Shown in pieces: positions 15,563 to 24,481 of a DNA stretch of 41,560 bases. Below the pieces are notes generated by a model that saw only the letters and a program-made list of their open reading frames with translations, made no database searches and was not told the origin of the DNA. The position numbers and the translations under genes are program-made. The DNA is from an uncultured Prevotellaceae bacterium (GTDB lineage Bacteria > Bacteroidota > Bacteroidia > Bacteroidales > Bacteroidaceae). Each line of letters opens with the position of its first letter. Positions within the stretch are counted from its first letter, which is position 1. The stretch is from positions 1 to 41,560 of the forward strand of contig ONHN01000016.1 in NCBI GenBank assembly GCA_900317635.1, in the 5' to 3' direction.

Positions 15563-15570
15563 TATCTTTG
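15563..15570 (+). promoter_or_regulatory. Probable -7 box for the zapA-rny cluster
   Basis: TATCTTTG, exact to TAnnTTTG, 98 bases before the first gene. A TTTG lies only 14 bases upstream, so the -33 half is imperfect. The rest of the 267-base gap after hisB holds only a GGCTT/AAGCC hairpin at 15582-15606. Confidence 0.5.
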
Positions 15571-15668
15571 CAGGCAAGTGAGGCTTTCTGCGTGTTGCCG
15601 CAAGCCATAACGCCGTGCGCTACAGGTAGATAAGCAATGTTGTTATATTAAACAGAAACTCTAATACA

Positions 15669-16307
15669 ATGGGTATATTCTCATTCTTCAAACGTAAGGA
15701 AAACGCGCAGGACAAGGGCTGGCGCACGGGGGGCATGGAAGATTTCATGACCCTCATCCGTGTATATTATCAAGCCGCCCTCGCTGCAAAGTTGCACATC
15801 AGCAACCTCGCTCTCCTGCCCGATTTGCGCATCTTCAAGCAAACGCTAAAAGTGCCGACGCAAGGCAATCGGCTCGGCTTGAGCGAAAAGAACCGTTGTC
15901 GCGCCATGCTGATGGACATCTACCAAATGCCCGAACCCTTCTTTAAGGAGTGCGACACCAGCATCGACAAGCATTGCCGCAACATGCAGCAAATGCAGCA
16001 GTACATGTTCTCCTTCCAAGCCTTCACGCAAGAGCTGATGATGGTCGTCGGTAGCTTGATGAAGTGGAAGTTTCGCGTGCCGGGTTTCATGAAGAAAGCC
16101 CTCTACGCTATGACGGAAAAGACCATACAGGACATTTGCACCAAAGACGTGTGGAAAGATGCCAGCGTGCAGCGTGGCGTGATGAACGTGCGCCGCTACA
16201 GCCAGCAACTGGGCTACAGCCAGCAGTGGATGACCGACTTTGTCTATCACGTTATCATCCTTGCTAAAAAAGAGCCAAAACCGCAAGACGCCGAAGAAAA
16301 AAAGTAA
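15669..16307 (+). CDS. Conserved-looking unknown protein upstream of zapA
   Basis: A 212-residue protein I cannot assign. It starts MGIFSFFKRKE, has no signal peptide, and is predicted helical. Notable are a basic middle (LRIFKQTLKVPTQGNRLGLSEKNRCR), a Met/Gln-rich segment (NMQQMQQYMFSFQAFTQELMMVVGSLMKWKF, about residues 103-133) that could be a short membrane-contact helix pair, and a Lys-rich charged C-terminus. It is 53 bases from the next gene and co-directional with zapA and rny, so a role near the division site or inner membrane is possible but not shown. Confidence 0.75.
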   Translation: MGIFSFFKRKENAQDKGWRTGGMEDFMTLIRVYYQAALAAKLHISNLALLPDLRIFKQTLKVPTQGNRLGLSEKNRCRAMLMDIYQMPEPFFKECDTSIDKHCRNMQQMQQYMFSFQAFTQELMMVVGSLMKWKFRVPGFMKKALYAMTEKTIQDICTKDVWKDASVQRGVMNVRRYSQQLGYSQQWMTDFVYHVIILAKKEPKPQDAEEKK

Positions 16308-16360
16308 GCAGCGGCACTAACGCACTATTTTCAAAGAACAAACCATAAACGTAGCTACCT

Positions 16361-16654
16361 ATGACACGGGACGAAGAACAACGTTTGAACGAGTTTGGCG
16401 CACGCGTGCGCACCTTGATCATGAAGTATCGTCAACTGCAAGAGGACGTCAGCACGTTGCAGCAGCGCGTGGCGCAAGCTGAGCAAGCCGCCGTAGCCGC
16501 AAAAGCCGATGCCGAGCAAGCCCGTGAGGAATTTGAACGCCTGAAAGTGGCGCGCATGATGAGCATAGCCGACGGCGACATACAGGAGGCAAGGGCACGC
16601 ATCGACAAGTTGGTGCGCCGCGTAGATAAGTGCATCGCCCTGCTGGGAGCATAA
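16361..16654 (+). CDS. Small coiled-coil protein preceding ZapA
   Basis: A 97-residue protein dominated by one coiled coil from about residue 20 to 60 (LQEDVSTLQQRVAQAEQAAVAAK, then EQAREEFERLKVARMM), followed by a second helix (DIQEARARIDKLVRRVDKCIALLG). No membrane segment. It lies 49 bases before zapA in the same direction. Size, coiled-coil content and position suggest a division-associated partner comparable to ZapB, but sequence resemblance to ZapB is not evident and this is inference from context. Confidence 0.8.
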   Translation: MTRDEEQRLNEFGARVRTLIMKYRQLQEDVSTLQQRVAQAEQAAVAAKADAEQAREEFERLKVARMMSIADGDIQEARARIDKLVRRVDKCIALLGA

Positions 16655-16703
16655 CGCCTCAGCCCTCTCTCCCCTTTCCCGAAAAGCAAAACCTATTTAC
16701 GTT

Positions 16704-17036
16704 ATGGACAACGACAACAACAAAGAGATAAGCGAGCGCCTGACTATCCGCCTGCTGATAGGCAAGCAAATCTATCCGCTCACCGTCCGCCGCGACCAGG
16801 AAAGCCTCTTCCGCCGCGCCGCATCGATGATTAACGAGCGCATAGGCTTCTACGAACAGCGTTACCCCTCGCAAGGAAACGATGCACACGTCAGCACCGT
16901 CATGCTCGACTTAGCCGTCAACGCCTTGCAGCTGGAGGACAATGTCGATTCAAAGCCCGTCATGGAATACATCGACAAGCTCAACGTGGAGCTCGACGAG
17001 GTGTTGAACGACACCTCTGCACAACCGACCAACTAA
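16704..17036 (+). CDS. zapA: Cell division protein ZapA
   Basis: A 110-residue cytosolic protein that bundles FtsZ filaments. The N-terminal globular part (LTIRLLIGKQIYPLTVRRDQESLFRRAASMINERI) is the ZapA fold signature, followed by a long C-terminal helix (VMLDLAVNALQLEDN...EYIDKLNVELDEVLN) used for dimerisation. Length matches the family. It stands between the small coiled-coil gene and rny, 33 bases before rny, so the three are probably one transcript. Confidence 0.88.
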   Translation: MDNDNNKEISERLTIRLLIGKQIYPLTVRRDQESLFRRAASMINERIGFYEQRYPSQGNDAHVSTVMLDLAVNALQLEDNVDSKPVMEYIDKLNVELDEVLNDTSAQPTN

Positions 17037-17069
17037 ATCAAAACATAATAACTAACGACGTAAACCAAC

Positions 17070-18644
17070 ATGATAACAGCAATATCAAGTGTTGCAGCAC
17101 TGCTCTTAGGAGCAGTCGCAGGCTATGCGCTCTTCCGCTACGTGCTGACGGGTATCTATCGGCGCAAGATAGCTGAGGCTAAGCGCGAAGCCGAGGTGAT
17201 AAAGGAGAAGAAGCTCCTTGAAGTGAAAGAAACCTTCATCAACCGCAAGGCCGAGTTTGATAAGGAAGCGCAGCAACGAAAGGACAAGATGCAACAGGCC
17301 GAAAACCGCCTGAAGCAACGTGAACAGTCGCAAAACCAACGCCAGGACGACCTCAACAAGCGAACGCGCGAACTCGACAAACGCGTTAGCGAGCTCGACA
17401 GGCGCAACAGCGAGCTCGACACGCGCGAGCAAGACCTCGAGAAGACCCATCAGGCCCTGCAATTGCGCGAAGGCGAAATAGAGAAAATGCGTCAGCAAGA
17501 ACTGCAAAAGCTGGAAGAGCTGAGCGGACTTTCCGCCGAAGAAGCTAAAACGCGACTTGAAGAAACCATGAAAGCCGAGGCGCGCACCGCCGCCCAAATC
17601 TATAAAAACGAGATAATGGACGAGGCGCGTATTTCCGCCAACAAGGAGGCTAAGAAGATAGTCATTAAGACCATTCAGCGCGTAGCCACGGAGACGGCCG
17701 TAGAGAACAGCGTCACCGTCTTCCATATTGACAACGACGAGGTGAAGGGCCGCATCATCGGACGCGAGGGCCGCAACATACGCACGCTCGAGGCTGCAGC
17801 AGGCGTAGAAATCGTTGTTGACGATACGCCCGAGGCCATCGTCATTTCCGCCTTCGACCCCGTGCGCCGCGAGATAGCCCGTCTGGCCTTGCACCAGCTC
17901 ATTAGCGACGGACGCATCCACCCCGCCCGCATCGAAGAAGTGGTTTCGAAGGTGAAGAAGCAGGTGGAAGAGGAAATCATCGAAACGGGCAAGCGCACCG
18001 CTATCGACCTCGGCATCCACGGCTTGCACCCCGAGCTCATTCGCATCGTGGGTAAGATGAAATATCGTTCCAGCTACGGCCAGAACCTCTTGCAGCACGC
18101 CCGCGAAACGGCCAACCTCTGTGCCGTCATGGCTGCCGAGTTGGGCCTGAACGCTAAGCGCGCTAAGCGTGCCGGCCTGCTCCACGACATAGGGAAAGTG
18201 CCCGACGAAGAGAGCGAACTGCCCCACGCAGAATACGGCGCTAAGCTGGCCGAGATGTACAAGGAGAAGCCCGACATTGTCAACGCCATTGCCGCCCACC
18301 ACGACGAAGTGGAGATGGAAACGCTCATCGCCCCCATCGTGCAGGTGTGCGATGCCATTAGCGGAGCACGCCCAGGAGCGCGCCGCGAAATCGTGGAGGC
18401 TTACATCAAGCGCCTGAAGGACCTCGAAAACATTGCTACGAGCTATCCTGGCGTCAACAAGAGCTACGCCATTCAAGCCGGACGCGAACTGCGCGTCATC
18501 GTCGGAGCCGACAAGATTTCCGACGAACAGATACCCGTCCTCTCCGACGACATTGCCCGCCGCATACAGGAAGAGATGACGTATCCCGGACAAGTCAAGA
18601 TAACCGTCATCCGCGAAACGCGCGCCATTAGCTACGCGAAGTAA
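17070..18644 (+). CDS. rny: Ribonuclease Y
   Basis: A 524-residue membrane-anchored endoribonuclease that starts mRNA decay. An N-terminal membrane helix (residues 4-25) is followed by a long Lys/Glu/Gln coiled coil (30-150), a KH RNA-binding domain with the GREG loop (231-234), and an HD metal-dependent nuclease domain with HD at 372-373 ([12 protein letters not shown]) and the later AAHHDE. Length and order match the family. Translation from ATG 17070 puts the membrane helix at the start. It is the last gene of the zapA cluster and is followed by a composite repeat instead of a clear T-run terminator. Confidence 0.97.
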   Translation: MITAISSVAALLLGAVAGYALFRYVLTGIYRRKIAEAKREAEVIKEKKLLEVKETFINRKAEFDKEAQQRKDKMQQAENRLKQREQSQNQRQDDLNKRTRELDKRVSELDRRNSELDTREQDLEKTHQALQLREGEIEKMRQQELQKLEELSGLSAEEAKTRLEETMKAEARTAAQIYKNEIMDEARISANKEAKKIVIKTIQRVATETAVENSVTVFHIDNDEVKGRIIGREGRNIRTLEAAAGVEIVVDDTPEAIVISAFDPVRREIARLALHQLISDGRIHPARIEEVVSKVKKQVEEEIIETGKRTAIDLGIHGLHPELIRIVGKMKYRSSYGQNLLQHARETANLCAVMAAELGLNAKRAKRAGLLHDIGKVPDEESELPHAEYGAKLAEMYKEKPDIVNAIAAHHDEVEMETLIAPIVQVCDAISGARPGARREIVEAYIKRLKDLENIATSYPGVNKSYAIQAGRELRVIVGADKISDEQIPVLSDDIARRIQEEMTYPGQVKITVIRETRAISYAK

Positions 18645-18656
18645 CGCTTTTGTTAG

Positions 18657-18764
18657 TGACGAGCAAGCCCCTCTCTCCCCCTGCCCCTCTCTCCCCTAAA
18701 GGGCGAGAGGGGAGTGGATACGTTAAACATTAAACGTTAAACGTTAAGCGGTTAAGCGTTAAGC
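18657..18764 (+). repeat. Composite repeat: heptamer, C-rich hairpin, RTTAARC array
   Basis: In order: one TGACGAG heptamer (18657), a C-rich block whose CCCCTCTC (18684-18691) pairs with GAGAGGGG (18705-18712), and five 7-base units plus one 8-base unit of RTTAARC type (18722-18764). There is no T run after the hairpin. The same order recurs after the ABC exporter gene at 28589-28665. Confidence 0.85.
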
Positions 18765-18849
18765 ATTGCCCCGCGCCAACGTTGTTCTGTATGTTGCCAT
18801 ATCATGGAAGCCACACACCATCGCAAGAAGTAACCTAAACCACCAATCT

Positions 18850-20442
18850 ATGCGCACACCTATCCTTTGTATCTGTGCAGGCCTTGCCCTTTTGCTCTCA
18901 GCCTTTATGCCTCAAGGCGTGCAGGCGCAAGAGCAGGCGGCCGATACGCTCAATGCTTTTCAGGCATCCTTGCGCCACATAGAGGGGCGCGCCGAGGTGC
19001 AGGGCGTGGTGAACAATGGCTTCACCCCGCTATGGATGGCCGCCAACCGCTACGGCCTTTCGTGTGTGGAAGGCAACTACGGCTTGCTTCGCGGCGGCGT
19101 GTTCCACGATACGCGCCACGATGTTGACCGCCGCTGGCGCATAGGCTATGGGCTCGACATCGCATTTACGATAGGGCGCAAAGACCACTTTAAGTTCTAC
19201 ATCCAGCAAGCTTACGCCGACTTCGAATACAAGAAGGTGCGGCTAAGCGTGGGTAGCAAGGAGCGCCCTGCGCAGCTGAAGAATAACGAGCTGAGCAGCG
19301 GAGCACAAACGTTGGGCATCAATGCGCGCCCCATCCCCGAGGTGCGTATCGAATTGCCCGAGTATCTGCGCCTGTGGTCGTGGGGTGCCGTGAAGGGACA
19401 CTTCGGCTATGGCATGATGACCGACGGGCGGTTTCAGCGCAGCCACGTAGCCCCTGGCGTCCACTACGCCCGCCATGCCTTCTACCACAGCAAGGCCGCC
19501 TACGTGCGCCTTGGCAACGAAGCGCGGTTCCCCCTCACCTTCGAGGGCGGGCTTGAAATGGCCTGCGAGTTTGGAGGCACAATCTATAACCCCTTAGGCT
19601 CAACCCTCCCCGAGATAAAGATGCCCAGCGGCATCAAGGAGTTTTTCAAAGCTATTTACGGCGGCGGTAGCGATGCCACCGACGGCGTCTATAGTAACGC
19701 GGGCGGCAACACGGTGGGCAGCTGGCTGCTGAGCCTGAAGTACCACGGCAAAGGCTGGGACGTGCGCGCCTACTACGACCGCTTCTTCGAAGACCATTCG
19801 CAGATGTTCCCCCTCATCGCTTCCCGCCTCGACGATGGGAAATACGCCAGCGGTCCCCTGCCAGGTTCCTCCACGGGAAAAGGCTACGGCTATCGCGACG
19901 GTTTGTGGGGTATAGAAGTGACATTGCCGCGCAATCCTGCCGTCACGTCGCTGGTTTACGAACACGTCAGTAACGCAGGTCAGAGCGGACCAATCTACCA
20001 CGACCATACCGCAGCCTTGCCCGACCAAGTCAGTGCCGCCGACAACTTCTATAACCACAACCTCTATCAAGGCTGGCAACACTGGGGGCAAGCCATCGGC
20101 AATCCGCTCTTCCTATCGCCGCTCTACAACGGCGACAGCGGAAGCCTCGAGTTTACGGCCAACCGTTTCCGGGCGAACCATTTCGGACTGAGCGGCGACC
20201 CGCTGCCCACGTTGCACTATCGCGCCCTGCTGAGCTACATCACGTCGTGGGGTACCTACAACATGCCCTTCGATGCACCGCGCCATGCTGCAAGCTTCCT
20301 GCTCGAAGCGCGCTGGTCGCCCGAAAAACTGGGACGCCTTTGCACCAAGGGCTGGTCGCTGCAAGGTGCTTTCGCTTTCGACCGAGGTTCGCTCACTGGC
20401 AACAACACAGGTTTTCAACTCTCACTCCGTAAAAAGTTCTAA
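18850..20442 (+). CDS. Wzi-like capsule assembly outer membrane protein
   Basis: A 530-residue outer-membrane beta-barrel related to Wzi, which helps hold capsule polysaccharide on the cell surface. The signal peptide covers residues 1-27 (MRTPILCICAGLALLLSAFM, cleavage after VQAQ). The barrel contains alternating aromatic strands, the segment GYGMMTDGRF, repeated WDVRAYYDRFFEDHSQMFPL and LVYEHVSNAGQSGPIYHD motifs, and a C-terminal Phe (LSLRKKF). I chose the ATG at 18850 because 28 further upstream residues would precede the signal peptide. The lipoprotein gene begins 4 bases after the stop, so the two are probably translated together. Confidence 0.82.
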   Translation: MRTPILCICAGLALLLSAFMPQGVQAQEQAADTLNAFQASLRHIEGRAEVQGVVNNGFTPLWMAANRYGLSCVEGNYGLLRGGVFHDTRHDVDRRWRIGYGLDIAFTIGRKDHFKFYIQQAYADFEYKKVRLSVGSKERPAQLKNNELSSGAQTLGINARPIPEVRIELPEYLRLWSWGAVKGHFGYGMMTDGRFQRSHVAPGVHYARHAFYHSKAAYVRLGNEARFPLTFEGGLEMACEFGGTIYNPLGSTLPEIKMPSGIKEFFKAIYGGGSDATDGVYSNAGGNTVGSWLLSLKYHGKGWDVRAYYDRFFEDHSQMFPLIASRLDDGKYASGPLPGSSTGKGYGYRDGLWGIEVTLPRNPAVTSLVYEHVSNAGQSGPIYHDHTAALPDQVSAADNFYNHNLYQGWQHWGQAIGNPLFLSPLYNGDSGSLEFTANRFRANHFGLSGDPLPTLHYRALLSYITSWGTYNMPFDAPRHAASFLLEARWSPEKLGRLCTKGWSLQGAFAFDRGSLTGNNTGFQLSLRKKF

Positions 20443-20446
20443 AGCT

Positions 20447-20902
20447 ATGAAACACCTTAAGACCATCATACTATCAGTCAGCATAGCTGTAGCGGCTTTC
20501 GTCTCGTGCGAGAAGGACGGCGAAGTGGGCAACCTGCACGGACAGTGGCAGCTCACGCAGCGTGCCCTGCGCGGCGCGCCAGTAGAAGACTGCCACACGG
20601 AAGGTCTTTTCTGGAATTTCCAGCAACACCTCGTTGACATACAGAGCAGCAAGTCGCTGCTTAACGGCGTAACGAACCACACGATGGGACGCTTCGTCTT
20701 CACCGGCGACTCGCTCCGCCTCACCGAACTCTACATTCATAGCTTCGACCGCGACAGCCTACTCACCGACGACGCACTGCGCACCCTCGTGCCAGCAGGC
20801 ATTTACGGCTGTCGCAGCAGCTTCGCAGTCGAGACGTTGACCAGCAAACGCATGGTGCTTCGCAACGACTCGTGCCAACTCGTTTTCCGTAAGTTTGGGT
20901 GA
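20447..20902 (+). CDS. Small lipoprotein, lipocalin-like
   Basis: A 151-residue lipoprotein. Residues 1-21 form a type II signal with lipobox F-V-S-Cys (acylated Cys21). The mature part (GNLHGQWQLTQRALRG; WNFQQHLVDIQ; HTMGRFVFTGDSLRLTELYIHS; SKRMVLRNDSCQLVFRKFG) has the strand pattern of lipocalin-like domains common in Bacteroidetes. Two Cys at about 44 and 125 could pair. The true start is 20447, just after the Wzi-like gene; upstream in-frame codons belong to that gene in another frame. The closeness suggests an outer-membrane accessory to the Wzi-like protein, which is inference. Confidence 0.78.
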   Translation: MKHLKTIILSVSIAVAAFVSCEKDGEVGNLHGQWQLTQRALRGAPVEDCHTEGLFWNFQQHLVDIQSSKSLLNGVTNHTMGRFVFTGDSLRLTELYIHSFDRDSLLTDDALRTLVPAGIYGCRSSFAVETLTSKRMVLRNDSCQLVFRKFG

Positions 20903-20918
20903 GGTACGTGAAACATAT

Positions 20919-21036
20919 TAAACAAGAAACATTAAGCAATAAGCAAGCCCCTCGCCCCTTCATCGGGGAGAGGCTCTTTCCTTCCCTTTTGGGAGAGGGC
21001 AGGGGAGAGGCTTCCTCCATCCCTTTTGGCGAGAGG
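20919..21036 (+). repeat. C-rich hairpin repeat with terminator-like end
   Basis: After the lipoprotein gene: RTTAARC-like units, then GCCCCTCGCCCC (20947-20958) pairing imperfectly with GGGGAGAGGC (20965-20974), followed by TCTTTCCTTCCCTTTT. A second CCCTTTTGGG hairpin and another GAGAGG copy follow. The first stem plus its T/C-rich tail may terminate the Wzi-lipoprotein transcript. Confidence 0.65.
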
Positions 21037-21063
21037 ACATAAAAAACTAAACAACCCATAGAG

Positions 21064-21654
21064 ATGTCAATCAGTAAAACCCGCCAACACCTCGTCAGCA
21101 TTGCGCGCGACCTCTTTGCCCGCAAAGGTCTTGAAGCCACGACGATGAACGACATAGCCAACGCCTCCGGGCGTGGGCGCAGAACACTCTACACCTATTT
21201 CCGCAACAAAGAGGAAATTTACGAAGCCGTTATCGAGAGCGAGCTCGAACGCCTCTCCGAGAAGATGGACAGCGTGGCCGCTATGGACGCACCGCCCTCC
21301 GAGAAAATCCTGCTTCTCATCTACACCCACCTGCAAAGCATTCGCGAAACCGTTGTGCGCAACGGCACGCTGCGCGCACAGTTCTTCCGCAACATTTGGC
21401 AGGTAGAGAAAGTGCGCAAGACTTTCGACGCCGAAGAGCGCGCCATCATCCGCCGCGTGCTCGAAGAAGGCTCAGGGAGCGGCAGCTTCCGCATAGAGAA
21501 CATCGGACTCATGACCGACATCGTCCACTATTGCGCAAAAGGCCTCGAAGTACCCTACATCTACGACCGCCTTGCCCGCGACCTGACCGAAGAAGACACC
21601 AAACCCATCGTACTCGGCATCATACGCCGCGCCCTGGGCGACCTGAGAGGGTAG
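21064..21654 (+). CDS. TetR-family transcriptional regulator
   Basis: A 196-residue DNA-binding repressor-like protein. Residues 5-52 form the TetR helix-turn-helix (TRQHLVSIARDLFARKGLEA, then MNDIANASGRGRRTLYTYFRNKEEIYEAVI). The C-terminal ligand/dimer region (60-190) is all helical without recognisable specificity. It starts 160 bases after the lipoprotein gene across repeat DNA and is followed by a convergent gene. Its target genes cannot be read from the window; the upstream Wzi-lipoprotein pair is the nearest candidate. The 140 bases to the next gene contain nothing I could identify. Confidence 0.9.
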   Translation: MSISKTRQHLVSIARDLFARKGLEATTMNDIANASGRGRRTLYTYFRNKEEIYEAVIESELERLSEKMDSVAAMDAPPSEKILLLIYTHLQSIRETVVRNGTLRAQFFRNIWQVEKVRKTFDAEERAIIRRVLEEGSGSGSFRIENIGLMTDIVHYCAKGLEVPYIYDRLARDLTEEDTKPIVLGIIRRALGDLRG

Positions 21655-21794
21655 GGGAGGGCGCACAGGCAATGTCTTTGTCTCTCGTAGAAGCGCAAGG
21701 CTCGGAAAGTTGAGTGCATGATTAGATAGGGGAAAATAGCGTGCACGGCTTCCGTGGCAGCATATCAGCTTTGTGCTGGCAGGGCTACGTTGGT

Positions 21795-22085
21795 CTAAAC
21801 AAAGCGGACGTCGGTAATGACTTGCGCGCCGACGCGGGCGTTGAGATGGCGGGCGAGGTCGGTGCGCTGCATCGACAGATTGGTGCGCAAGGCGGGGGAG
21901 TCGAGCCGAACGAACAACACCTGCTGACGGATGAAGAGCTCGCGCGTATGTCGCGCAGCAACCTCGCCTACGATGTCGGGCCAGGCACCAATGAGCCGGC
22001 GCTCGTTCAGCGCACTCTGCAATCCGCTCTGAGCCAGCACGCGCGAGAGGACGGCTCCCAGTGTTTCCGACTTGCGTCTTTCCAT
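21795..22085 (-). CDS. DUF721 / DciA-like protein
   Basis: A 96-residue protein with the DUF721 layout: MERRKSETLGAVLSRVLAQSGLQSALNERRLIGAWPDIVGEVAARHTRELFIRQQVLFVRLDSPALRTNLSMQ split as helix, W-P-D-I-V-G motif, then two beta strands and a helix. DUF721 members include DciA, which helps load the replicative helicase in bacteria lacking DnaC. It lies downstream of recG on the same strand, 178 bases away across repeats. A role in replication fits the neighbourhood but DciA function is assigned by family only. Confidence 0.82.
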   Translation of the reverse strand: MERRKSETLGAVLSRVLAQSGLQSALNERRLIGAWPDIVGEVAARHTRELFIRQQVLFVRLDSPALRTNLSMQRTDLARHLNARVGAQVITDVRFV

Positions 22086-22109
22086 AGTGTTTGTTTGTTT
22101 TGGAAATCA

Positions 22110-22191
22110 TTCCACGCGGGGATGAAATACGTTCCATGTGGGGATGAACCGCAGCCCATACGGGGGTGGAACGAATGCCATGCCCGCATGG
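22110..22191. repeat. Degenerate 22-23 base tandem repeats between recG and DUF721
   Basis: Three to four units at 22110, 22132, 22155 and 22178. The first two share TTCCAYGYGGGGATGAA (15 of 17 identical). The third keeps ATACGGGGGTGGAACG, and the fourth is a palindrome CCATGC-CC-GCATGG followed by ATTTTTT. Confidence 0.65.
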
Positions 22192-22226
22192 ATTTTTTAA
22201 ACCGCCGTGGTATGGTGAACAAGGGG

Positions 22227-22248
22227 GCTTCCGCGAAGTGGCGGAGGC
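22227..22248 (-). terminator. Hairpin after recG
   Basis: GCTTCCGC pairs with GCGGAGGC (one wobble) around GAAGTG, 15 bases after the recG stop. There is no T run on the minus strand, so termination is uncertain; it could also be a stability hairpin. Confidence 0.35.
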
Positions 22249-22263
22249 TTTCGCATTGTCCAC

Positions 22264-24363
22264 TCAAGAGATTGCGGAAAAATTCTTGCGGTCAGTTTTC
22301 AGTTCGTCAAGTCGTTGCCACAGCGGCGCGTTTTGTGGTAGTGCCTGCTCGGGGTCAGCCTGCAGGACGGCAGCTGCGGCATGCCGCGCTTCGACCATAA
22401 GGTCGGCATCGCGCACGACGTTCGCCACTTTTAGGTCGAAGGGCATACCGCTTTGCTGTGTACCCTCGAGGTCGCCGGGTCCGCGCAGCTTCATGTCCTC
22501 CTCGGCTATCTCGAACCCGTCGGTCGTCTCTACCATAATCTGCATGCGGCGGCGCGTGTCTTCGGAAAGCTCACGCTTCGTCACGAGCACGCAATAGCTC
22601 TGCTCCGAACCACGTCCCACGCGCCCGCGCAGTTGGTGAAGCTGAGCGAGACCAAAGCGCTCGGCATTCTGAATGACCATGACGGAGGCGTTGGGGACGT
22701 TGACGCCCACTTCGATCACCGTGGTGCTGACGAGGATGTGCGTCTCGCCACGCTTAAAGGCTTGCATCGCCGCCTCCTTGTCCTGTGGGCGCATCTGTCC
22801 GTGCACCATGCCCACGCGGTATTGCGGCAGGGCCTTTTGTATGTCGGCATAGCCTTGCACTACGAACTGCACGCTGAGTTTTTCGCTCTCCTTGATGAGC
22901 GGATAGATAACGTATATTTGCCGGCCCAGCGAGAGCTGATAGCGAATGCCTTCGAAGAGCTTGACGGTTTGGTTTTCGTAGTAGTGGATAGTGCGAATGG
23001 GCTTGCGGCCTGGCGGCAGCTCGTCGATGACGCTGACATCGAGGTCGCCATAGACCGTCATGGCAAGGGTGCGGGGAATGGGTGTGGCCGTCATCACGAG
23101 TATGTGGGGCGGTCGCGCGTTTTTGTTCCAAAGAGCTGCGCGTTGCTTCACGCCGAAGCGGTGTTGCTCGTCGATGACGGCAAGACCAAGGTTGGCGAAG
23201 CGAACGGTGGGCTCGATGAGCGCATGCGTTCCAACGAGTATCTGCACCGTGCCGTCGGCCACTCCCTCCAGCACTTCGCGCCGCGCGCGTCCTTTGACGA
23301 TGCCCGTGAGCAACTCTACGCGCACAGGCAAGTTGCCAAGCTGTTCGCGCAGCGTGGCAAGGTGTTGCTCGGCCAGTATTTCCGTCGGAGCCATAAGGCA
23401 GGCCTGATAGCCATTGTCAACGGCTAAGAGGCAGGCCATCATTGCCACCATCGTCTTTCCGCTGCCTACGTCGCCTTGCAGCAGGCGGTTCATCTGTGCT
23501 CCGCTGCCCGTGTCGCGGCGTATTTCGCGCACCACGCGCTTTTGTGCCCTTGTTAGTTCAAAAGGCAGACGTTCGTGATAGAAGCGGTTGAACATATTGC
23601 CCACGCGCACGAAGCGCAGTCCGCGCACTTTCTGCTGGCGGCCTAAGGCGTAGCGCAGAATGTCGAGTTGCAAAAAGAAGAGTTCTTCAAACTTAAGGCG
23701 GCGCATGGCGGCAGGCAACGCGTCGGCAGAAGGAGGGAAGTGGGCGGTGCGGAGGGCATAGGTGAGCGAACAGAGGCGATGCTTCTCTTGCAGATAGGCG
23801 GGCAATGTCTCGGGCAGGGCTTGCGCCCCTACAGCGTCGAAGGCCGTGCGCACCAGTTGCGTCATGGTTCGGCTGCTGATACCCGCCTTTTTCATTCGTT
23901 CGGAAGTATGGTAGAGGGGTTGCAATCCGAGCTGTTGCGGTTCTTGCCCAGGTTCAATCTTGTCAAGCTCGGGGTGGGAAATGCTGAAGCGGCCGTTCCA
24001 AATGGCTGGCTTACCCAGCAGGAGGTACTCACGCTCTACCTTATACGTCTCGCGCACATAGCGCAGACCCGCAAACCAAATGAGTTCGACGTAGCCCGTG
24101 CCATCAGTGAAAACGGCACGAATACGCTGTTTGCGCCCCGTGCCTTCCTCTGAAAAATCAACGATTTTGCCGCGCAGCTGCACGTAGGGCATCTCGTCTT
24201 GCAAGTCGCAGACCTTGTGCACCTCGCTGCGGTCGATATACTTATAAGGCAACTCGCGCAAGAGGTCGCCCACGGTGCGCACACCGAGTTCTGCGCCGAG
24301 CAGTTCCGCCCTGCGTGGACCTACACCTTTGAGGTATTTGATGTCTTGCTTTAAGAGTTGCAT
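22264..24363 (-). CDS. recG: ATP-dependent DNA helicase RecG
   Basis: A 699-residue branch-migration helicase that remodels stalled forks and Holliday junctions. The N-terminal wedge domain contains YLKGVGPRRAELLGAELGV and the OB-fold strands around residues 60-150. The helicase part shows Walker A LLQGDVGSGKT, the LMAPTEILAEQH motif, DEQHRFGVKQR (motif II), VMTATPIPRTLAM (III), HGQMRPQDKE (IV), TTVIEVGVNVPNASVMVI (V) and QLRGRVGRG (VI). Length is typical. The start MQLLKQDIKYLKG is standard. It follows the DJ-1 gene after 118 bases of repeat DNA. Confidence 0.97.
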   Translation of the reverse strand: MQLLKQDIKYLKGVGPRRAELLGAELGVRTVGDLLRELPYKYIDRSEVHKVCDLQDEMPYVQLRGKIVDFSEEGTGRKQRIRAVFTDGTGYVELIWFAGLRYVRETYKVEREYLLLGKPAIWNGRFSISHPELDKIEPGQEPQQLGLQPLYHTSERMKKAGISSRTMTQLVRTAFDAVGAQALPETLPAYLQEKHRLCSLTYALRTAHFPPSADALPAAMRRLKFEELFFLQLDILRYALGRQQKVRGLRFVRVGNMFNRFYHERLPFELTRAQKRVVREIRRDTGSGAQMNRLLQGDVGSGKTMVAMMACLLAVDNGYQACLMAPTEILAEQHLATLREQLGNLPVRVELLTGIVKGRARREVLEGVADGTVQILVGTHALIEPTVRFANLGLAVIDEQHRFGVKQRAALWNKNARPPHILVMTATPIPRTLAMTVYGDLDVSVIDELPPGRKPIRTIHYYENQTVKLFEGIRYQLSLGRQIYVIYPLIKESEKLSVQFVVQGYADIQKALPQYRVGMVHGQMRPQDKEAAMQAFKRGETHILVSTTVIEVGVNVPNASVMVIQNAERFGLAQLHQLRGRVGRGSEQSYCVLVTKRELSEDTRRRMQIMVETTDGFEIAEEDMKLRGPGDLEGTQQSGMPFDLKVANVVRDADLMVEARHAAAAVLQADPEQALPQNAPLWQRLDELKTDRKNFSAIS

Positions 24364-24380
24364 GGGGAGTGACGTGTTTG

Positions 24381-24478
24381 GCTATGACGGCGATGGTTGC
24401 GGACGAGGGCGCCCGCGCTCCCAGGGGCTACGCCGGCGATGGTTGCGGGCGAGGGCGCCCGCGCTCCCAGGGGCTACG
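24381..24478 (-). repeat. Two GCGGGCG hairpin units, reverse orientation
   Basis: Two tandem units on the minus strand (24381-24424, 24425-24470) containing CTGGGAGCGCGGGCGCCCTC and CGATGG/CGCCGGCG parts, with GCGGGC pairing. They are the same family as the units in the hisD-hisC and hisC-hisB gaps, inverted, and fill the DJ-1 to recG gap. Confidence 0.85.
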
Positions 24479-24481
24479 AAG

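Noticed and set aside
17106-18593. 495-residue minus-strand ORF opposite rny
   Set aside because: Antisense of a well-supported ribonuclease Y gene with all family motifs.
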